Shown: positions 17,374-28,546 of the stretch, piece by piece
Position numbering within the stretch: position 1 is the first letter of the stretch
How the letters are laid out: each line of letters opens with the position of its first letter
Notes under the pieces: generated by a model
Seen by the model: only the letters and a program-made list of their open reading frames with translations
What the model was told of the DNA's origin: nothing
The model's database searches: none
Source of the DNA: Tritonibacter aquimaris
GTDB lineage: Bacteria; Pseudomonadota; Alphaproteobacteria; Rhodobacterales; Rhodobacteraceae
Assembly: GCF_009617595.1 (NCBI RefSeq)
Contig: NZ_WIXK01000004.1
Location: forward strand, 186,001 to 250,000
DNA: 64,000 nucleotides
Direction: 5' to 3'
Position numbers and translations under genes: made by a program

Positions 17374-19404
17374 ATGTTTGACAAGATCCTGATTGCCAAC
17401 CGGGGGGAGATTGCCTGCCGAGTCATCAAGACCGCGCGTAAAATGGGAATCAAGACCGTCGCCATCTATTCAGACGCCGACAAACAGGCGCTGCATGTAG
17501 AGATGGCCGACGAGGCCGTTCATATCGGCCCGCCACCTGCAAACCAGTCCTACATTGTCATCGACAAAGTAATGGACGCGATCAAAGCCACCGGCGCACA
17601 GGCTGTGCATCCGGGCTATGGTTTCCTGTCTGAAAACTCCAAATTTGCCGAAGCTCTGGCAGATGCGGGTGTTGCTTTTGTTGGCCCCCCTGTGGGCGCA
17701 ATCGAAAGCATGGGGGACAAGATTACCTCCAAAAAGATCGCGCAAGAGGCCGGTGTTTCCACCGTTCCCGGCTACATGGGCCTGATCGAAGACGCCGACG
17801 AAGCGGTCAAGATCTCTAACCAGATCGGCTATCCCGTGATGATCAAAGCCTCCGCTGGTGGTGGTGGTAAAGGCATGCGGATTGCTTGGAACGACGAAGA
17901 GGCCCGCGAAGGTTTCCAGTCGTCCAAGAACGAAGCGGCCAACTCCTTTGGTGATGACCGTATCTTCATCGAGAAATTCGTAACCCAGCCGCGCCACATC
18001 GAAATTCAGGTGCTGTGCGACAGCCACGGCAATGGTGTTTACCTCGGCGAGCGCGAATGCTCGATCCAGCGTCGGAACCAGAAAGTGGTCGAAGAAGCAC
18101 CTTCGCCCTTCCTTGACGAAGAGACCCGTCGCGCCATGGGTGAACAGGCTGTGGCTCTGGCCAAGGCCGTGGGCTATGCCTCTGCGGGCACCGTGGAATT
18201 CATCGTCGACGGCGAGAAGAACTTCTACTTCCTCGAAATGAACACCCGCCTGCAGGTGGAACACCCCGTGACCGAACTGATCACCGGTGTTGACCTCGTA
18301 GAGCAGATGATCCGCGTCGCCGCTGGCAAAGAGCTGGGCATCACCCAGGATGATGTGAAACTTCAGGGTTGGGCGATTGAAAACCGTCTGTACGCCGAAG
18401 ATCCCTATCGCAATTTCCTGCCGTCCATTGGCCGTCTGACCCGCTATCGTCCGCCAGCAGAAACCGCAGCCTACACCCCCGGCGTTCAGCCTGGTGATGC
18501 AGGTGATGTGGTGATCCGCAATGACACCGGTGTTTATGAAGGTGGGGAAATCTCCATGTTCTATGACCCGATGATCGCCAAGCTCTGCACCTGGGCCCCA
18601 ACCCGCGACGCCGCGATTGAAGCGATGCGCGTGGCGCTTGACAGCTTTGAGGTCGAAGGCATCGGTCACAACCTGCCGTTCCTGGCGGCTGTTATGGATC
18701 ACCCGAAATTTGTCTCGGGCGACATGACCACCGCATTCATTGCCGAGGAATATCCTGATGGCTTTGAAGGGGTAGAGCTGCCCGAAGCAGATCTGAAACG
18801 GATCGCAGCCTCTTGTGCCGCCATGCACCGCGTTGCCGAAATCCGCCGCACCAAAGTGTCGGGCCGGATGGACAACCACGAGCGCAAAGTGGGCGACGAT
18901 TGGGTGGTAAGCCTGCAGGGCCAGACCTACCCGATGAGCATTCGCGCAGATCATGAGGGTTCTACCGTGTCCTTTGATGATGGCAGCACCATCCGGGTTG
19001 CCTCTGATTGGACACCGGGCGACCAGCTTGCCACGCTTGACACCAATGGTGATAAGCTGGTGATGAAGGTTGGCAAGATCACCCAGGGTTTCCGCGTGCG
19101 CAGCCGTGGCGCTGACCTCAAGGTGCATGTGCGCACCCCACGTCAGGCTGAACTTGCCGCGCTGATGCCGGAAAAACTGCCGCCAGACACCTCCAAGATG
19201 CTCTTGTGCCCAATGCCGGGTCTGATCGTTTCCGTTAACGTTGAAGTTGGCGCTGAAGTTCAGGAAGGCCAGGCGCTGTGCACCGTGGAAGCCATGAAAA
19301 TGGAGAACATTCTGCGCGCAGAGAAAAAGGGTGTGGTAACTAAAATTAACGCGAGTGCAGGCGACAGCCTTGCGGTTGACGACGTTATCATGGAATTCGA
19401 ATAA
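17374..19404 (+). CDS. pccA: Propionyl-CoA carboxylase, alpha (biotin carboxylase and carrier) subunit
   Basis: PccA carboxylates biotin with ATP and bicarbonate and carries it to PccB. The 676-residue product starts MFDKILIANRGEIACRVIKTA. It has the ATP-grasp glycine loop KASAGGGGKGMR (near 160-170), the EMNTRLQVEHPVTE motif, a linker (BT) domain, and a C-terminal biotinyl domain with AMKMEN, lysine 642, 35 residues from the end. ATG 17374 is preceded by GAGGAGA. It works with pccB and mcm to send propionyl-CoA into the TCA cycle. Confidence 0.95.
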   Translation: MFDKILIANRGEIACRVIKTARKMGIKTVAIYSDADKQALHVEMADEAVHIGPPPANQSYIVIDKVMDAIKATGAQAVHPGYGFLSENSKFAEALADAGVAFVGPPVGAIESMGDKITSKKIAQEAGVSTVPGYMGLIEDADEAVKISNQIGYPVMIKASAGGGGKGMRIAWNDEEAREGFQSSKNEAANSFGDDRIFIEKFVTQPRHIEIQVLCDSHGNGVYLGERECSIQRRNQKVVEEAPSPFLDEETRRAMGEQAVALAKAVGYASAGTVEFIVDGEKNFYFLEMNTRLQVEHPVTELITGVDLVEQMIRVAAGKELGITQDDVKLQGWAIENRLYAEDPYRNFLPSIGRLTRYRPPAETAAYTPGVQPGDAGDVVIRNDTGVYEGGEISMFYDPMIAKLCTWAPTRDAAIEAMRVALDSFEVEGIGHNLPFLAAVMDHPKFVSGDMTTAFIAEEYPDGFEGVELPEADLKRIAASCAAMHRVAEIRRTKVSGRMDNHERKVGDDWVVSLQGQTYPMSIRADHEGSTVSFDDGSTIRVASDWTPGDQLATLDTNGDKLVMKVGKITQGFRVRSRGADLKVHVRTPRQAELAALMPEKLPPDTSKMLLCPMPGLIVSVNVEVGAEVQEGQALCTVEAMKMENILRAEKKGVVTKINASAGDSLAVDDVIMEFE

Positions 19405-19666
19405 GAACATGACCTGCGCCGCGCCCTCTAACCCTTTGTCATCACGTGCTTTTTGCGCGTCGATGGTGCCTGGGCGCGCGGCGCAGTCTTCCAATTTGCG
19501 TCCGCCGCTGCGGTCGCGAAATCATTTACATCAAATTAGAGGTTTAACCCCCTGTAAACACTTGCCATTTACCTTTGAGAAATCCTTTGGTGGGCAAGGG
19601 AGTTTTTCGGGGCAAAGTGGGTGCCCCGATCCGTTAAATTGGAGGGGTGTTTTGCCTAGTAATTCC

Positions 19667-20251
19667 ATGTCTCGGCCATTGGCCGGGGCCCGGCGCCGTG
19701 CGGCTGCACGCTGCCGAACCGCTGCGCATGCGCTGAGCCTGCGTAAATCGGCAAAGCGCGCGATCGGCGCAGGCCTGGCCTGTCTGATGGTTGCGGGCTG
19801 TGCCAGACAAAACGAAGAGGACGTCAGAACCCGAGTGTCCTCATGGATGAACCTGGGTGAAACCCTGTATTTCCATTCTCAACCCGGCTGTTCTGCCGCC
19901 GTGTTTGATCTGAAATCCACCCGGATTTCCTCAAAAGTCACCCGTGCGCGCACCTTGCAGACCGGCGTAAAGATGCTCGGCCGCGATGGTCCGGTGTTTT
20001 TTGACATCAAAGGGGAGACCCCCCATTCGGTGTCCGAGGCGATGATGAACGCCAATCTGCATCGCGGCATCGGCATGATCTCATCTGGTATCGCTGCCAA
20101 GAACTGTATGACAGAAACCTTGCAGACCTATTACCTGCGGGCGCTCTTGGACGAAAACGCTGACCTGGTTTACGACCCGCAGGAAAAGGCGATGATTGTG
20201 CTCGACGGTGAAAACCGCTGGCTGTTTTATGCGCGGGGGGATGGCAAGTGA
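19667..20251 (+). CDS. Probable lipoprotein of unknown function
   Basis: About 194 residues. A long basic N-terminus precedes a hydrophobic stretch ending LMVAGC, a good lipobox, so the mature protein probably starts at that cysteine near residue 45. The mature part has a CSAAVFDLKSTRISSKV region and an ENRWLFYARGDGK end that I do not recognise. The start is uncertain: a TTG at 19652 sits 4 nt after GGAGGGG, whereas ATG 19667 lacks a near ribosome site. Roughly 240 nt separate it from pccA. It converges on the DUF4174 gene. Confidence 0.6.
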   Translation: MSRPLAGARRRAAARCRTAAHALSLRKSAKRAIGAGLACLMVAGCARQNEEDVRTRVSSWMNLGETLYFHSQPGCSAAVFDLKSTRISSKVTRARTLQTGVKMLGRDGPVFFDIKGETPHSVSEAMMNANLHRGIGMISSGIAAKNCMTETLQTYYLRALLDENADLVYDPQEKAMIVLDGENRWLFYARGDGK

Positions 20252-20252
20252 T

Positions 20253-20708
20253 CTACTCGCCCGCTCTTTCCTGTCGCCGCTCCTCGATCTCGCGCACGCG
20301 CATCGGCATTTTGTCGATGCTGCGGTTGAGCTCGCGGACGGTCCATGGGAAGGGCTTGCGCAGGATCACCGATCCATCCTTGCCAATCAGCACCAATTGG
20401 AAGCCACGTGGGCGCAATGTCCGGCGCAGCTCTGATCGTGCGGCTGGGTCTGTGTCGCTCAAAATCACCACATCCCGGTCCCGCAACGCCGACTCATTTT
20501 CGCGCAACCGCTCCAGCTGTTCCTGGAACCGCGGGTCCGCATCGGTGTCTGCAAACACCACGATGGGGCGTTTTTTCCATAAATATTCGCTCAAATTTGA
20601 TTCAATACCCTCTAAAAATAGCTGGTCTTCGTTAGGGGTGCTGCCGTCGCTCGCCAAAGCGGATGTTGCGATAAAGGCAGTTAAAACAACGCATAATAGA
20701 GATCTCAT
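20253..20708 (-). CDS. Secreted DUF4174-like protein
   Basis: A 151-residue product with a signal peptide (MRSLLCVVLTAFIATSALA) and a domain matching the DUF4174 pattern: RPIVVFADTDADPRFQEQLERL, then RDVVIL, and FQLVLIGKDGSVILRKPFPWTVRELNRSIDKMPMR. The fold resembles a thioredoxin-like domain without the CXXC motif. ATG 20708 follows AGGAGGCG. It probably sits in the periplasm; function is unknown. Its last base is adjacent to the end of the converging lipoprotein gene. Confidence 0.75.
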   Translation of the reverse strand: MRSLLCVVLTAFIATSALASDGSTPNEDQLFLEGIESNLSEYLWKKRPIVVFADTDADPRFQEQLERLRENESALRDRDVVILSDTDPAARSELRRTLRPRGFQLVLIGKDGSVILRKPFPWTVRELNRSIDKMPMRVREIEERRQERAGE

Positions 20709-21784
20709 GGCGCCTCCTGTTGATCTCAATATATGCCAGTATGGCCAAAATGCGATGGTTCATCGTCAATTGCCGCGAAAAAAACACATAGTCTTAACCA
20801 GTGCGGAAGGTTCTCGACGCCACTCTGTCAGCAGTTTCACAAGGCTTGCTGCTCTGACAGCCTCCGGCAGAAGGATCGGACCAACTATGAAAGTGTTTTT
20901 GCACGCGGGCGCGCATCGCTGCGCCACCACCACATTCCAGGAATATATGCGCCAGAACCGCGGCGTCACTGCCGTGCAGGGGGTGGGCTACTGGGGGCCG
21001 CAGGTCACCAGATCTGGCCTGTTCCAGGGCGTTCTTCCGGGGCCGCAGATCCTGCCTAAAACGGATCCGGCCAAACGTGCCAAGGGGCGCATCAAACTGA
21101 AACTCGCCTCCGAGCGCGCGTCAGGCTTTAGCCAGCTGGTGATTTCCGATGCAAACATTCTGGGCTCCATGCGCCAGAACCTGCATCTGGGCACGCTTTA
21201 TGCGGATGTGGGGGAACGCATGTCGCGCTTTGCCAGCGCCTTTGCCGGTGAACTCACCGATGTTGTGGTCAATATCCGCGCGCTGGATCACTACTGGGCG
21301 TCAACGCTCACCTATGGGGTGGCCCGTGGCTTCCCGTTCCCCAATCAGGCCGGGCTGGAGCGTTATGCGCAATCCCAGCGCAGCTGGCGTGATGTGATCA
21401 CCGACGTGGCAACCGCATTGCCCGGCGTGAACATCTGGGTGCAACCCTTTGAAATCTTTGGTGGCCGCCCGAATGCGCAGCTGGCCTCCATGACCCATAT
21501 CCGCGCCCCGCGCGCCCATGCCCGCATCCGGCTCAACCGGTCGCCGCGGGTCGAGGAGCTTTCGACATATCTCCTGGATGAAGACGCCGCCAAACTGGGC
21601 GATCAATTTGGCATCTGGCGTCCGTTTAACGAGGAACAGACCGCGCTTCTGCGCGAAGCTTATGCCGATGACATGATGTGGCTGACAGGCGGTGCCGATG
21701 GGCTCGCCCAGATTGCCGAAGATAACCAAGACCAAGCGGAAGAATATCTAACATTCCGCAAAACACTGACACGAGGAAGGCCCA

Positions 21785-23917
<2,133 letters not shown>

Positions 23918-23943
23918 AGCGGGGGAGGTTCTCCCGCACCCGC

Positions 23944-24036
23944 AGTTGTTGCCTTAGCAACAACTGACCGGCTTTGGGCCAGGCTCAGGAGGGTTCCCCT
24001 CCTGAGCCTGTTTCGCTTTTGCGGGGTGCAAAAGCG
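23944..24036. repeat. Three successive hairpins after mcm
   Basis: Three perfect stems lie in 93 nt: AGTTGTTGC/GCAACAACT (23944-23965, loop CTTA), CAGGCTCAGGAGG/CCTCCTGAGCCTG (23980-24010) and CGCTTTTGC/GCAAAAGCG (24014-24036, 5-nt loop). The middle one is followed by TTTC and could terminate transcription. Together they separate the propionate block from the next gene. Confidence 0.65.
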
Positions 24037-24143
24037 CGTGCGCCCAATTGCGCCGGATTGGCAAAAGCCTCTGCGCCGTTTGTTGGTAACGCTTGGCATT
24101 TCCAGCAAAATCCGCATGATCGCTCAAAACAGGAGCGCTGCAG

Positions 24144-24755
24144 ATGTTGGAACTCGACCATCTGGTGGTGGCAGGGGAAAACCTGAATGCTGCCACCGCC
24201 CACATAGAAGAAGCACTGGGCGTGCCGATGCAGGCGGGCGGATCACATGCGGTGTTTGGCACCCATAATAGGCTGCTGCATCTGAGCGACGGGCTCTATC
24301 TGGAAGCCATTGCCAAAGAGCCGGGTATCACCCCAGAACAAAGCCCCTGCTGGTACGCGCTGGATCAATTCCAGGGTGATCCGTGTCTGTCGATTTGGGC
24401 CTGCCGCACCGCCAACCCGGATGGTGCCGCCGCACACTGGCCCGAGGCGGGCAGGCGGCTGCCTTTGGCGCGTGGGGCCTACCGCTGGCAGATGTTTGTG
24501 CCTGAAACTGGCGTCTTGCCCTATGACAACCTGTTTCCGGCGCTGCTGTCGTGGCAGGGGCCCCATCCCACCGCGGCGCTGACCCCACAGGGCTGCAGGC
24601 TTAAGCGGTTGATTATCACCCACCCGGACGCCGAGGCGCTGCGCCAGTGTCTGGCCCTAACAGATGCAGGCCTGGGCTACGCGCTGTGTTTTGAAACCGG
24701 GCAGGCCGGGCTTGGAGCTGAGATCGAGACACCCCACGGTCTGCGCCATCTTTAA
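24144..24755 (+). CDS. VOC (glyoxalase-like) superfamily protein
   Basis: The 203-residue product begins MLELDHLVVAGENLNAATAHIEEALGV and continues HAVFGTHNRLLHLSDGLYLEAIA. That is the Glyoxalase_3 form of the vicinal oxygen chelate fold, where the first histidine (H6) and a glutamate near 55 would bind metal. The reaction is not predictable. It follows a GGAGCGCTGCAG leader and stands alone between the hairpin cluster and the TerB-DnaJ gene. Confidence 0.8.
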   Translation: MLELDHLVVAGENLNAATAHIEEALGVPMQAGGSHAVFGTHNRLLHLSDGLYLEAIAKEPGITPEQSPCWYALDQFQGDPCLSIWACRTANPDGAAAHWPEAGRRLPLARGAYRWQMFVPETGVLPYDNLFPALLSWQGPHPTAALTPQGCRLKRLIITHPDAEALRQCLALTDAGLGYALCFETGQAGLGAEIETPHGLRHL

Positions 24756-24847
24756 ACAGTGATGCGGGCAGGGCAGGCTTGGTGTTTTTACGCCTGTGCT
24801 CCGCTTTCAGCCCTGACAGCGCTCACATCAATGGATAAACTCACCCC

Positions 24848-25546
24848 ATGTCACTTTGGAGTCGCATATCAGACGCGCTGTCAGCGCTCAGTCAGGGCGC
24901 AAGCCTGTCAGAGGTGTTTGACCAGCTGCGCACCCCGCCGGAACGCACCGTCGCCTTTGCCATTGCGGTGGTAGCGCTTGGGGCAAAAATGGCCAAAGCC
25001 GACGGCCAGGTCACCCGCGATGAGGTCACAGCCTTTCGCGAGGTCTTTCGCATTTCTGCCGCCGACGAGGCAGGCGCCGCCAAGGTTTTCAACCTCGCGC
25101 GGCAGGATGTAGCAGGCTACGAAGACTATGCCCGCCGCATTCACCGCATGTTTGCCCAAGACCCGGAAACGCTGTGCGATCTGATGGAGGGGCTGTTTCA
25201 CATTGCCTTGGCGGATGGGTTTTATCACCCGGGTGAAAATGCCTTCCTCGAAGAGGTCAGCCGCATTTTTGGCCAGACGCCACAGCAGTTTATGGCGCTG
25301 CGCGCGCGCTTTGTGCCCGATGCCCCAAATGACCCCTATGTGGTGCTCGGGGTCAGCCCGGATATGGAACACGCCGAGATCCGCAAACACTGGCGCAGGC
25401 TTGTGCGCGAAACCCACCCGGATGCGATGCTTGCACGTGGCGTGCCCGAAGAGGCGGTGCGCCTGGCTGAAAAAAAGATGATCGACATCAACCGTGCCTG
25501 GGATCAAATCAATGGCTGTAAATCACATGCGCCAGGCCACCTATAG
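24848..25546 (+). CDS. TerB-DnaJ (DjlA-like) protein
   Basis: A 232-residue protein combining a TerB-like helical domain (residues about 30-150, with the acidic K-A-D-G-Q-V-T-R-D-E metal-binding motif and a second ADGFYHPGE copy) and a C-terminal J domain. The J domain has the HPD triad at 190-192 and stimulates Hsp70 ATPase in general. Unlike E. coli DjlA it has no obvious N-terminal membrane anchor. It overlaps the next gene by 35 nt, so the two are co-translated. Confidence 0.85.
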   Translation: MSLWSRISDALSALSQGASLSEVFDQLRTPPERTVAFAIAVVALGAKMAKADGQVTRDEVTAFREVFRISAADEAGAAKVFNLARQDVAGYEDYARRIHRMFAQDPETLCDLMEGLFHIALADGFYHPGENAFLEEVSRIFGQTPQQFMALRARFVPDAPNDPYVVLGVSPDMEHAEIRKHWRRLVRETHPDAMLARGVPEEAVRLAEKKMIDINRAWDQINGCKSHAPGHL

Positions 25547-26549
25547 ACTGGCCACCTATAATGTTGAATGGTTTGCCTCTCTCTTTGATGATGAAGATCA
25601 GCTGATCCTGGATGACAAACCGTCAGGCCGCTATGGGGTGACACGGCGCGCGCAGGCAGAGGCGCTCAGACAGGTGTTTCAGGCGCTGGATGCGGATGCG
25701 ATCCTGGTGGTTGAAGCCCCAAATACCGGCCATCAGCAACGCACGGTTCGGGCGCTGGAACATTTTGCACAATTCGCCAATCTGCGCACAAGCGCTGTGG
25801 CAATGGGCTTTGCCAATGACACCCAGCAAGAGATCGCGTTGCTGTATGATCCCGCCGTGCTCAGCGCGCGTCATACCCCACAATCCAGTTCTGACGCGCC
25901 GCAGTTTGATGGGGTGTTTGAGCTTGATCTTGATGTGGATGAGCAGGTGGATGAGGTGCGGTTTTCCAAACCACCGCTTGAGCTTGAGCTGACCAGCAAG
26001 AGCGGGCAGGTCCTGCATCTGATTGGCGCACATCTGAAATCCAAAGCGCCCCATGGCGCGCGCGACGCTGATGATGTGATGCGCATTTCCATTGCCAATC
26101 GGCGCAAACAGCTGGCGCAGGCGATCTGGCTCAGGCGGCGCATGAGCTGGCATCTGGAACTGGGTCACGATCTTTTGGTGATGGGGGATCTCAACGACGG
26201 GCCCGGGCTTGATGAATATGAGGCGCTGTTTGGGCGGTCTTCGGTTGAAATCATCATGGGGGAGGATCTGTATGATCCGCACGCGCAGATCCTGTGTCAG
26301 CCCCGGGCGCGGTCATTGCCCAGCACGGCGCGGTTTTTCGATCGCGACAATGAGCGCTATTTTGGCGCGCTCTTAGATTACATCATGGTGTCGCAGCGAT
26401 TGCGCAATGCGCAGCCGCGCTGGCGGATCTGGCATCCGTTTGATGAGGCTACGATTTACCGCGACGCCGCATTGCGCGACGCATTGCTGCTGGCCTCTGA
26501 TCATTTTCCGGTCACGCTTGATGTGCCCGCAACCGCGACGCTGCCCTGA
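25512..26549 (+). CDS. Endonuclease/exonuclease/phosphatase-family protein
   Basis: About 345 residues of the EEP fold: LATYNVEWFASLF (metal-binding N and E), ILVVEAPN, the HLKSKAPHG box with the conserved histidine, MGDLNDGPG, and the terminal ASDHFPVTLDV with the catalytic S-D-H. The family hydrolyses phosphodiesters in nucleic acids, lipids or other substrates. No signal peptide is present. Start ATG 25512 lies inside the upstream J-domain gene; ATG 25527 is an alternative. The overlap suggests an operon with the TerB-DnaJ gene. Confidence 0.85.
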   Translation: MAVNHMRQATYRLATYNVEWFASLFDDEDQLILDDKPSGRYGVTRRAQAEALRQVFQALDADAILVVEAPNTGHQQRTVRALEHFAQFANLRTSAVAMGFANDTQQEIALLYDPAVLSARHTPQSSSDAPQFDGVFELDLDVDEQVDEVRFSKPPLELELTSKSGQVLHLIGAHLKSKAPHGARDADDVMRISIANRRKQLAQAIWLRRRMSWHLELGHDLLVMGDLNDGPGLDEYEALFGRSSVEIIMGEDLYDPHAQILCQPRARSLPSTARFFDRDNERYFGALLDYIMVSQRLRNAQPRWRIWHPFDEATIYRDAALRDALLLASDHFPVTLDVPATATLP

Positions 26550-26636
26550 ATACAAATACGCCAGCGCAGGTGGGGGCGATGTGCTCCCGCCCGTCGCCTA
26601 AGCCCAGCTAAGCTACGCTTGCTCCCGTTGGGCGTG

Positions 26637-26657
26637 GCGCCGGGCGTTGCCCGGCGC
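26637..26657. terminator. GC-rich hairpin between converging genes
   Basis: GCGCCGGGC pairs with GCCCGGCGC around a GTT loop. It lies between the ends of the EEP gene and the LysR gene and shares a GTTGGGCGTGGC leader with the hairpin at 35915, so it is probably a two-way terminator of the same family. Confidence 0.55.
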
Positions 26658-26692
26658 GCCCCCAGCCGGGCGCTCACCCCAGATAATCTGCC

Positions 26693-27574
26693 TCAGCCGT
26701 GCTGTGCTTCGGTCTTCAGCCAGTCCAGAAACTGCTGTGCCGCCGCTGACGGCGGGCGCGGCAGCGCGGCCATAAACCCATCTTTGACGGTGACAAACCC
26801 CAATGGAGCCTCAAGCCGCCCCAGCTCCAGATCCTGTTGCGCCAGCCTGCGCTCGGTCAGCGCCATGCCCATGCCTGCGGCTGCGGCCTCCAGCGCCAGA
26901 ATGTGATGCGGGTATTCGCGCAGCTCCGGGCTCAGAATGCGGCGCGCGGAGATCTCTTCCCAGACCGCCCAGGCCGAAGGCCCGCCGGTATGGCTAAAGC
27001 GCAGATCCACCCGCCAGTCCGCCCCGTCTTGGCTGATCGGATAGCCGGGCGCGGCCACCGGCCCGTATGACGCATCACCCAAAGGCATCAGATCAAACCC
27101 CGGCCCAACCGGCCCCCGCAGCCGGTCATAGCTGAGCAATATATCAAAGGCATCGCCGCCATAGCGCGGCCGCCCGTTCACCAGCCCCGACATGAGCAGC
27201 GTCAGCTCTACCTCGGGAAAGGCCGCATAAAATCGCGGCAATCGCGCAGTCAGCCAGCGGGTGGCAAAGGTCGCGCCCACCGCAATGCGCAGCTCTTCGC
27301 GCGCAGGCCCCGCCCGCAGCCGTTCGCTCACATCCATCAGATCAATAAGCACCGGTGCCACCGCCGCCTGTAGCGCTTCGCCGCGCGCGCTCAGCACCAG
27401 CCCGGTGCCTGCTTTGCGAAACAGATCCCCCCCCAGGTCTTCGCCCAGATGTTTGAGCTGCTTGCTGATTGCACTGTGGGTACGCCCCAGCTCTTCTGCG
27501 GCGGCCGTAACAGATCCAAGCCGGGCCGTGGCTTCAAAGGCGGGCAGGGCGGTCAGCGGGGGCAGGCGGCGCAT
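26693..27574 (-). CDS. LysR-family regulator, GcvA-like
   Basis: A 293-residue regulator with an N-terminal winged helix (residues 5-63: RLPPLTALPAFEATARLGSVTAAAEELGRTHSAISKQLKHLGEDLG) and an effector domain starting LRIAVGATFATRWLTARLPRF, the pattern of the GcvA subgroup. I use ATG 27574, behind AAGGAAC, since it gives the standard GcvA beginning; the longer frame adds a poorly conserved leader. It is divergent from the DUF1127 gene 125 nt away, its most likely local target. Confidence 0.87.
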   Translation of the reverse strand: MRRLPPLTALPAFEATARLGSVTAAAEELGRTHSAISKQLKHLGEDLGGDLFRKAGTGLVLSARGEALQAAVAPVLIDLMDVSERLRAGPAREELRIAVGATFATRWLTARLPRFYAAFPEVELTLLMSGLVNGRPRYGGDAFDILLSYDRLRGPVGPGFDLMPLGDASYGPVAAPGYPISQDGADWRVDLRFSHTGGPSAWAVWEEISARRILSPELREYPHHILALEAAAAGMGMALTERRLAQQDLELGRLEAPLGFVTVKDGFMAALPRPPSAAAQQFLDWLKTEAQHG

Positions 27575-27698
27575 AGTGTTCCTTTTTTTCACAAAGGCTG
27601 GTCGGAAAAGATGATTTTTTTCAACAACAGAAGCCCTTATATCGAGAGCATGAGACAGTTTCGTGACCAAAAGGAATGTAGCTCGAAAGGATAAAACC

Positions 27699-27935
27699 GT
27701 GGCTCAGATTATCCCCTTTCCCAGCCCCATCACATTGAACCCAACTGAATGCGCGCCGCAAAAGATCGCACACATCGGCGCGCAGGGCTGGATCAGCCAG
27801 ATTGTGCAGCGCTACCGGTTCCGGCGTATGCTGGCGCGCGAATTGCTCCATGCACCGGATGCGGTGCTGTGGGACGCAGGCTGGAGCCGCAGCGCAGTAG
27901 AGCGTGAGCTCGCAAAACCGCTGTGGCGCGCCTAA
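27699..27935 (+). CDS. DUF1127-type small protein
   Basis: A 78-residue product whose C-terminal half, RRMLARELLHAPDAVLWDAGWSRSAVERELAKPLWR, matches the DUF1127 pattern (L-L..P...L.D.G.SR). Such arginine-rich small proteins can bind RNA in other alphaproteobacteria. GTG 27699 is favoured because AAAGGA lies 7 nt upstream; an upstream GTG at 27663 extends it by 12 codons. It is divergent from the GcvA-like regulator. Confidence 0.7.
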   Translation: MAQIIPFPSPITLNPTECAPQKIAHIGAQGWISQIVQRYRFRRMLARELLHAPDAVLWDAGWSRSAVERELAKPLWRA

Positions 27936-28038
27936 ACGCCTCAGGTCTGATGCGCTTTTTATGCTCTGTTCCCCTTACAGGGCTGGGGGCACTGCTTATA
28001 TTAACGGTATCATTCGGTATTTTGTGAGGGCAGGTCCC

Positions 28039-28464
28039 ATGCGCATCTCTCGTTTCGCGTCCCATCGAAAAAACAGCACGCTTCTGGTCAGTTCTGCACT
28101 TGCCGTGATGCTCGCGCTTTCTGCGCCCGTCACGGCTGAACCCATCACCTCCGAGCCGCGCGCCGAAGAGGGCGGATCCCTGATGCAGCGCGGCATGGAT
28201 CTGTTTTTCAAAGGGCTGCAGGAAGAAATGGCGCCCACGCTCAACGATTTTCAGATGCTCGTTGAACAAATCGGCCCCTCGATGGGGGAATTCCTGTCCT
28301 ATATGGGGCCCGCGCTTGCCGATATTGTCAGCCGGGTTGAGGATTGGAGCGCCTATGAGCTGCCGGAAATGCTGCCCAATGGCGATATTATCATCCGCAA
28401 AAAGATCAAGCCGGGCGTGATCCCCGAAGGTGGGCCAGACGCAAACGGCCAGATCGAACTCTGA
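28039..28464 (+). CDS. Small secreted protein of unknown function
   Basis: The 141-residue product has a signal peptide (SALAVMLALSAPVTA, cut near residue 34) and a mature domain of about 107 residues. It reads LMQRGMDLFFKGLQEEMAPTLNDFQMLVEQIGPSMGEFLSYMGPALADIV and ends in a proline- and glycine-rich tail. I see no Walker motifs or catalytic pattern. It stands alone, 103 nt after the DUF1127 gene. A periplasmic role is likely; nothing more can be said. Confidence 0.7.
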   Translation: MRISRFASHRKNSTLLVSSALAVMLALSAPVTAEPITSEPRAEEGGSLMQRGMDLFFKGLQEEMAPTLNDFQMLVEQIGPSMGEFLSYMGPALADIVSRVEDWSAYELPEMLPNGDIIIRKKIKPGVIPEGGPDANGQIEL

Positions 28465-28546
28465 TCAGCCCAGTCACAGATAGCTGCCCAGCAGATCCGC
28501 CCGCAACAGACCCCAGCCCATAGGGCGGGGCGCGCGGTGGGCCGGG

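Noticed and set aside
15294-17381. Plus-strand open frame of 695 codons
   Set aside because: It runs antisense through the porin, which has a signal peptide, beta strands and terminal phenylalanine. The frame merely reflects GC codon bias and then passes through non-coding DNA.
17470-19494. Minus-strand open frame of 674 codons opposite pccA
   Set aside because: Rich in His, Arg and Gly as expected of a shadow; pccA has all family motifs, and the frame has no ribosome site or recognisable domain.
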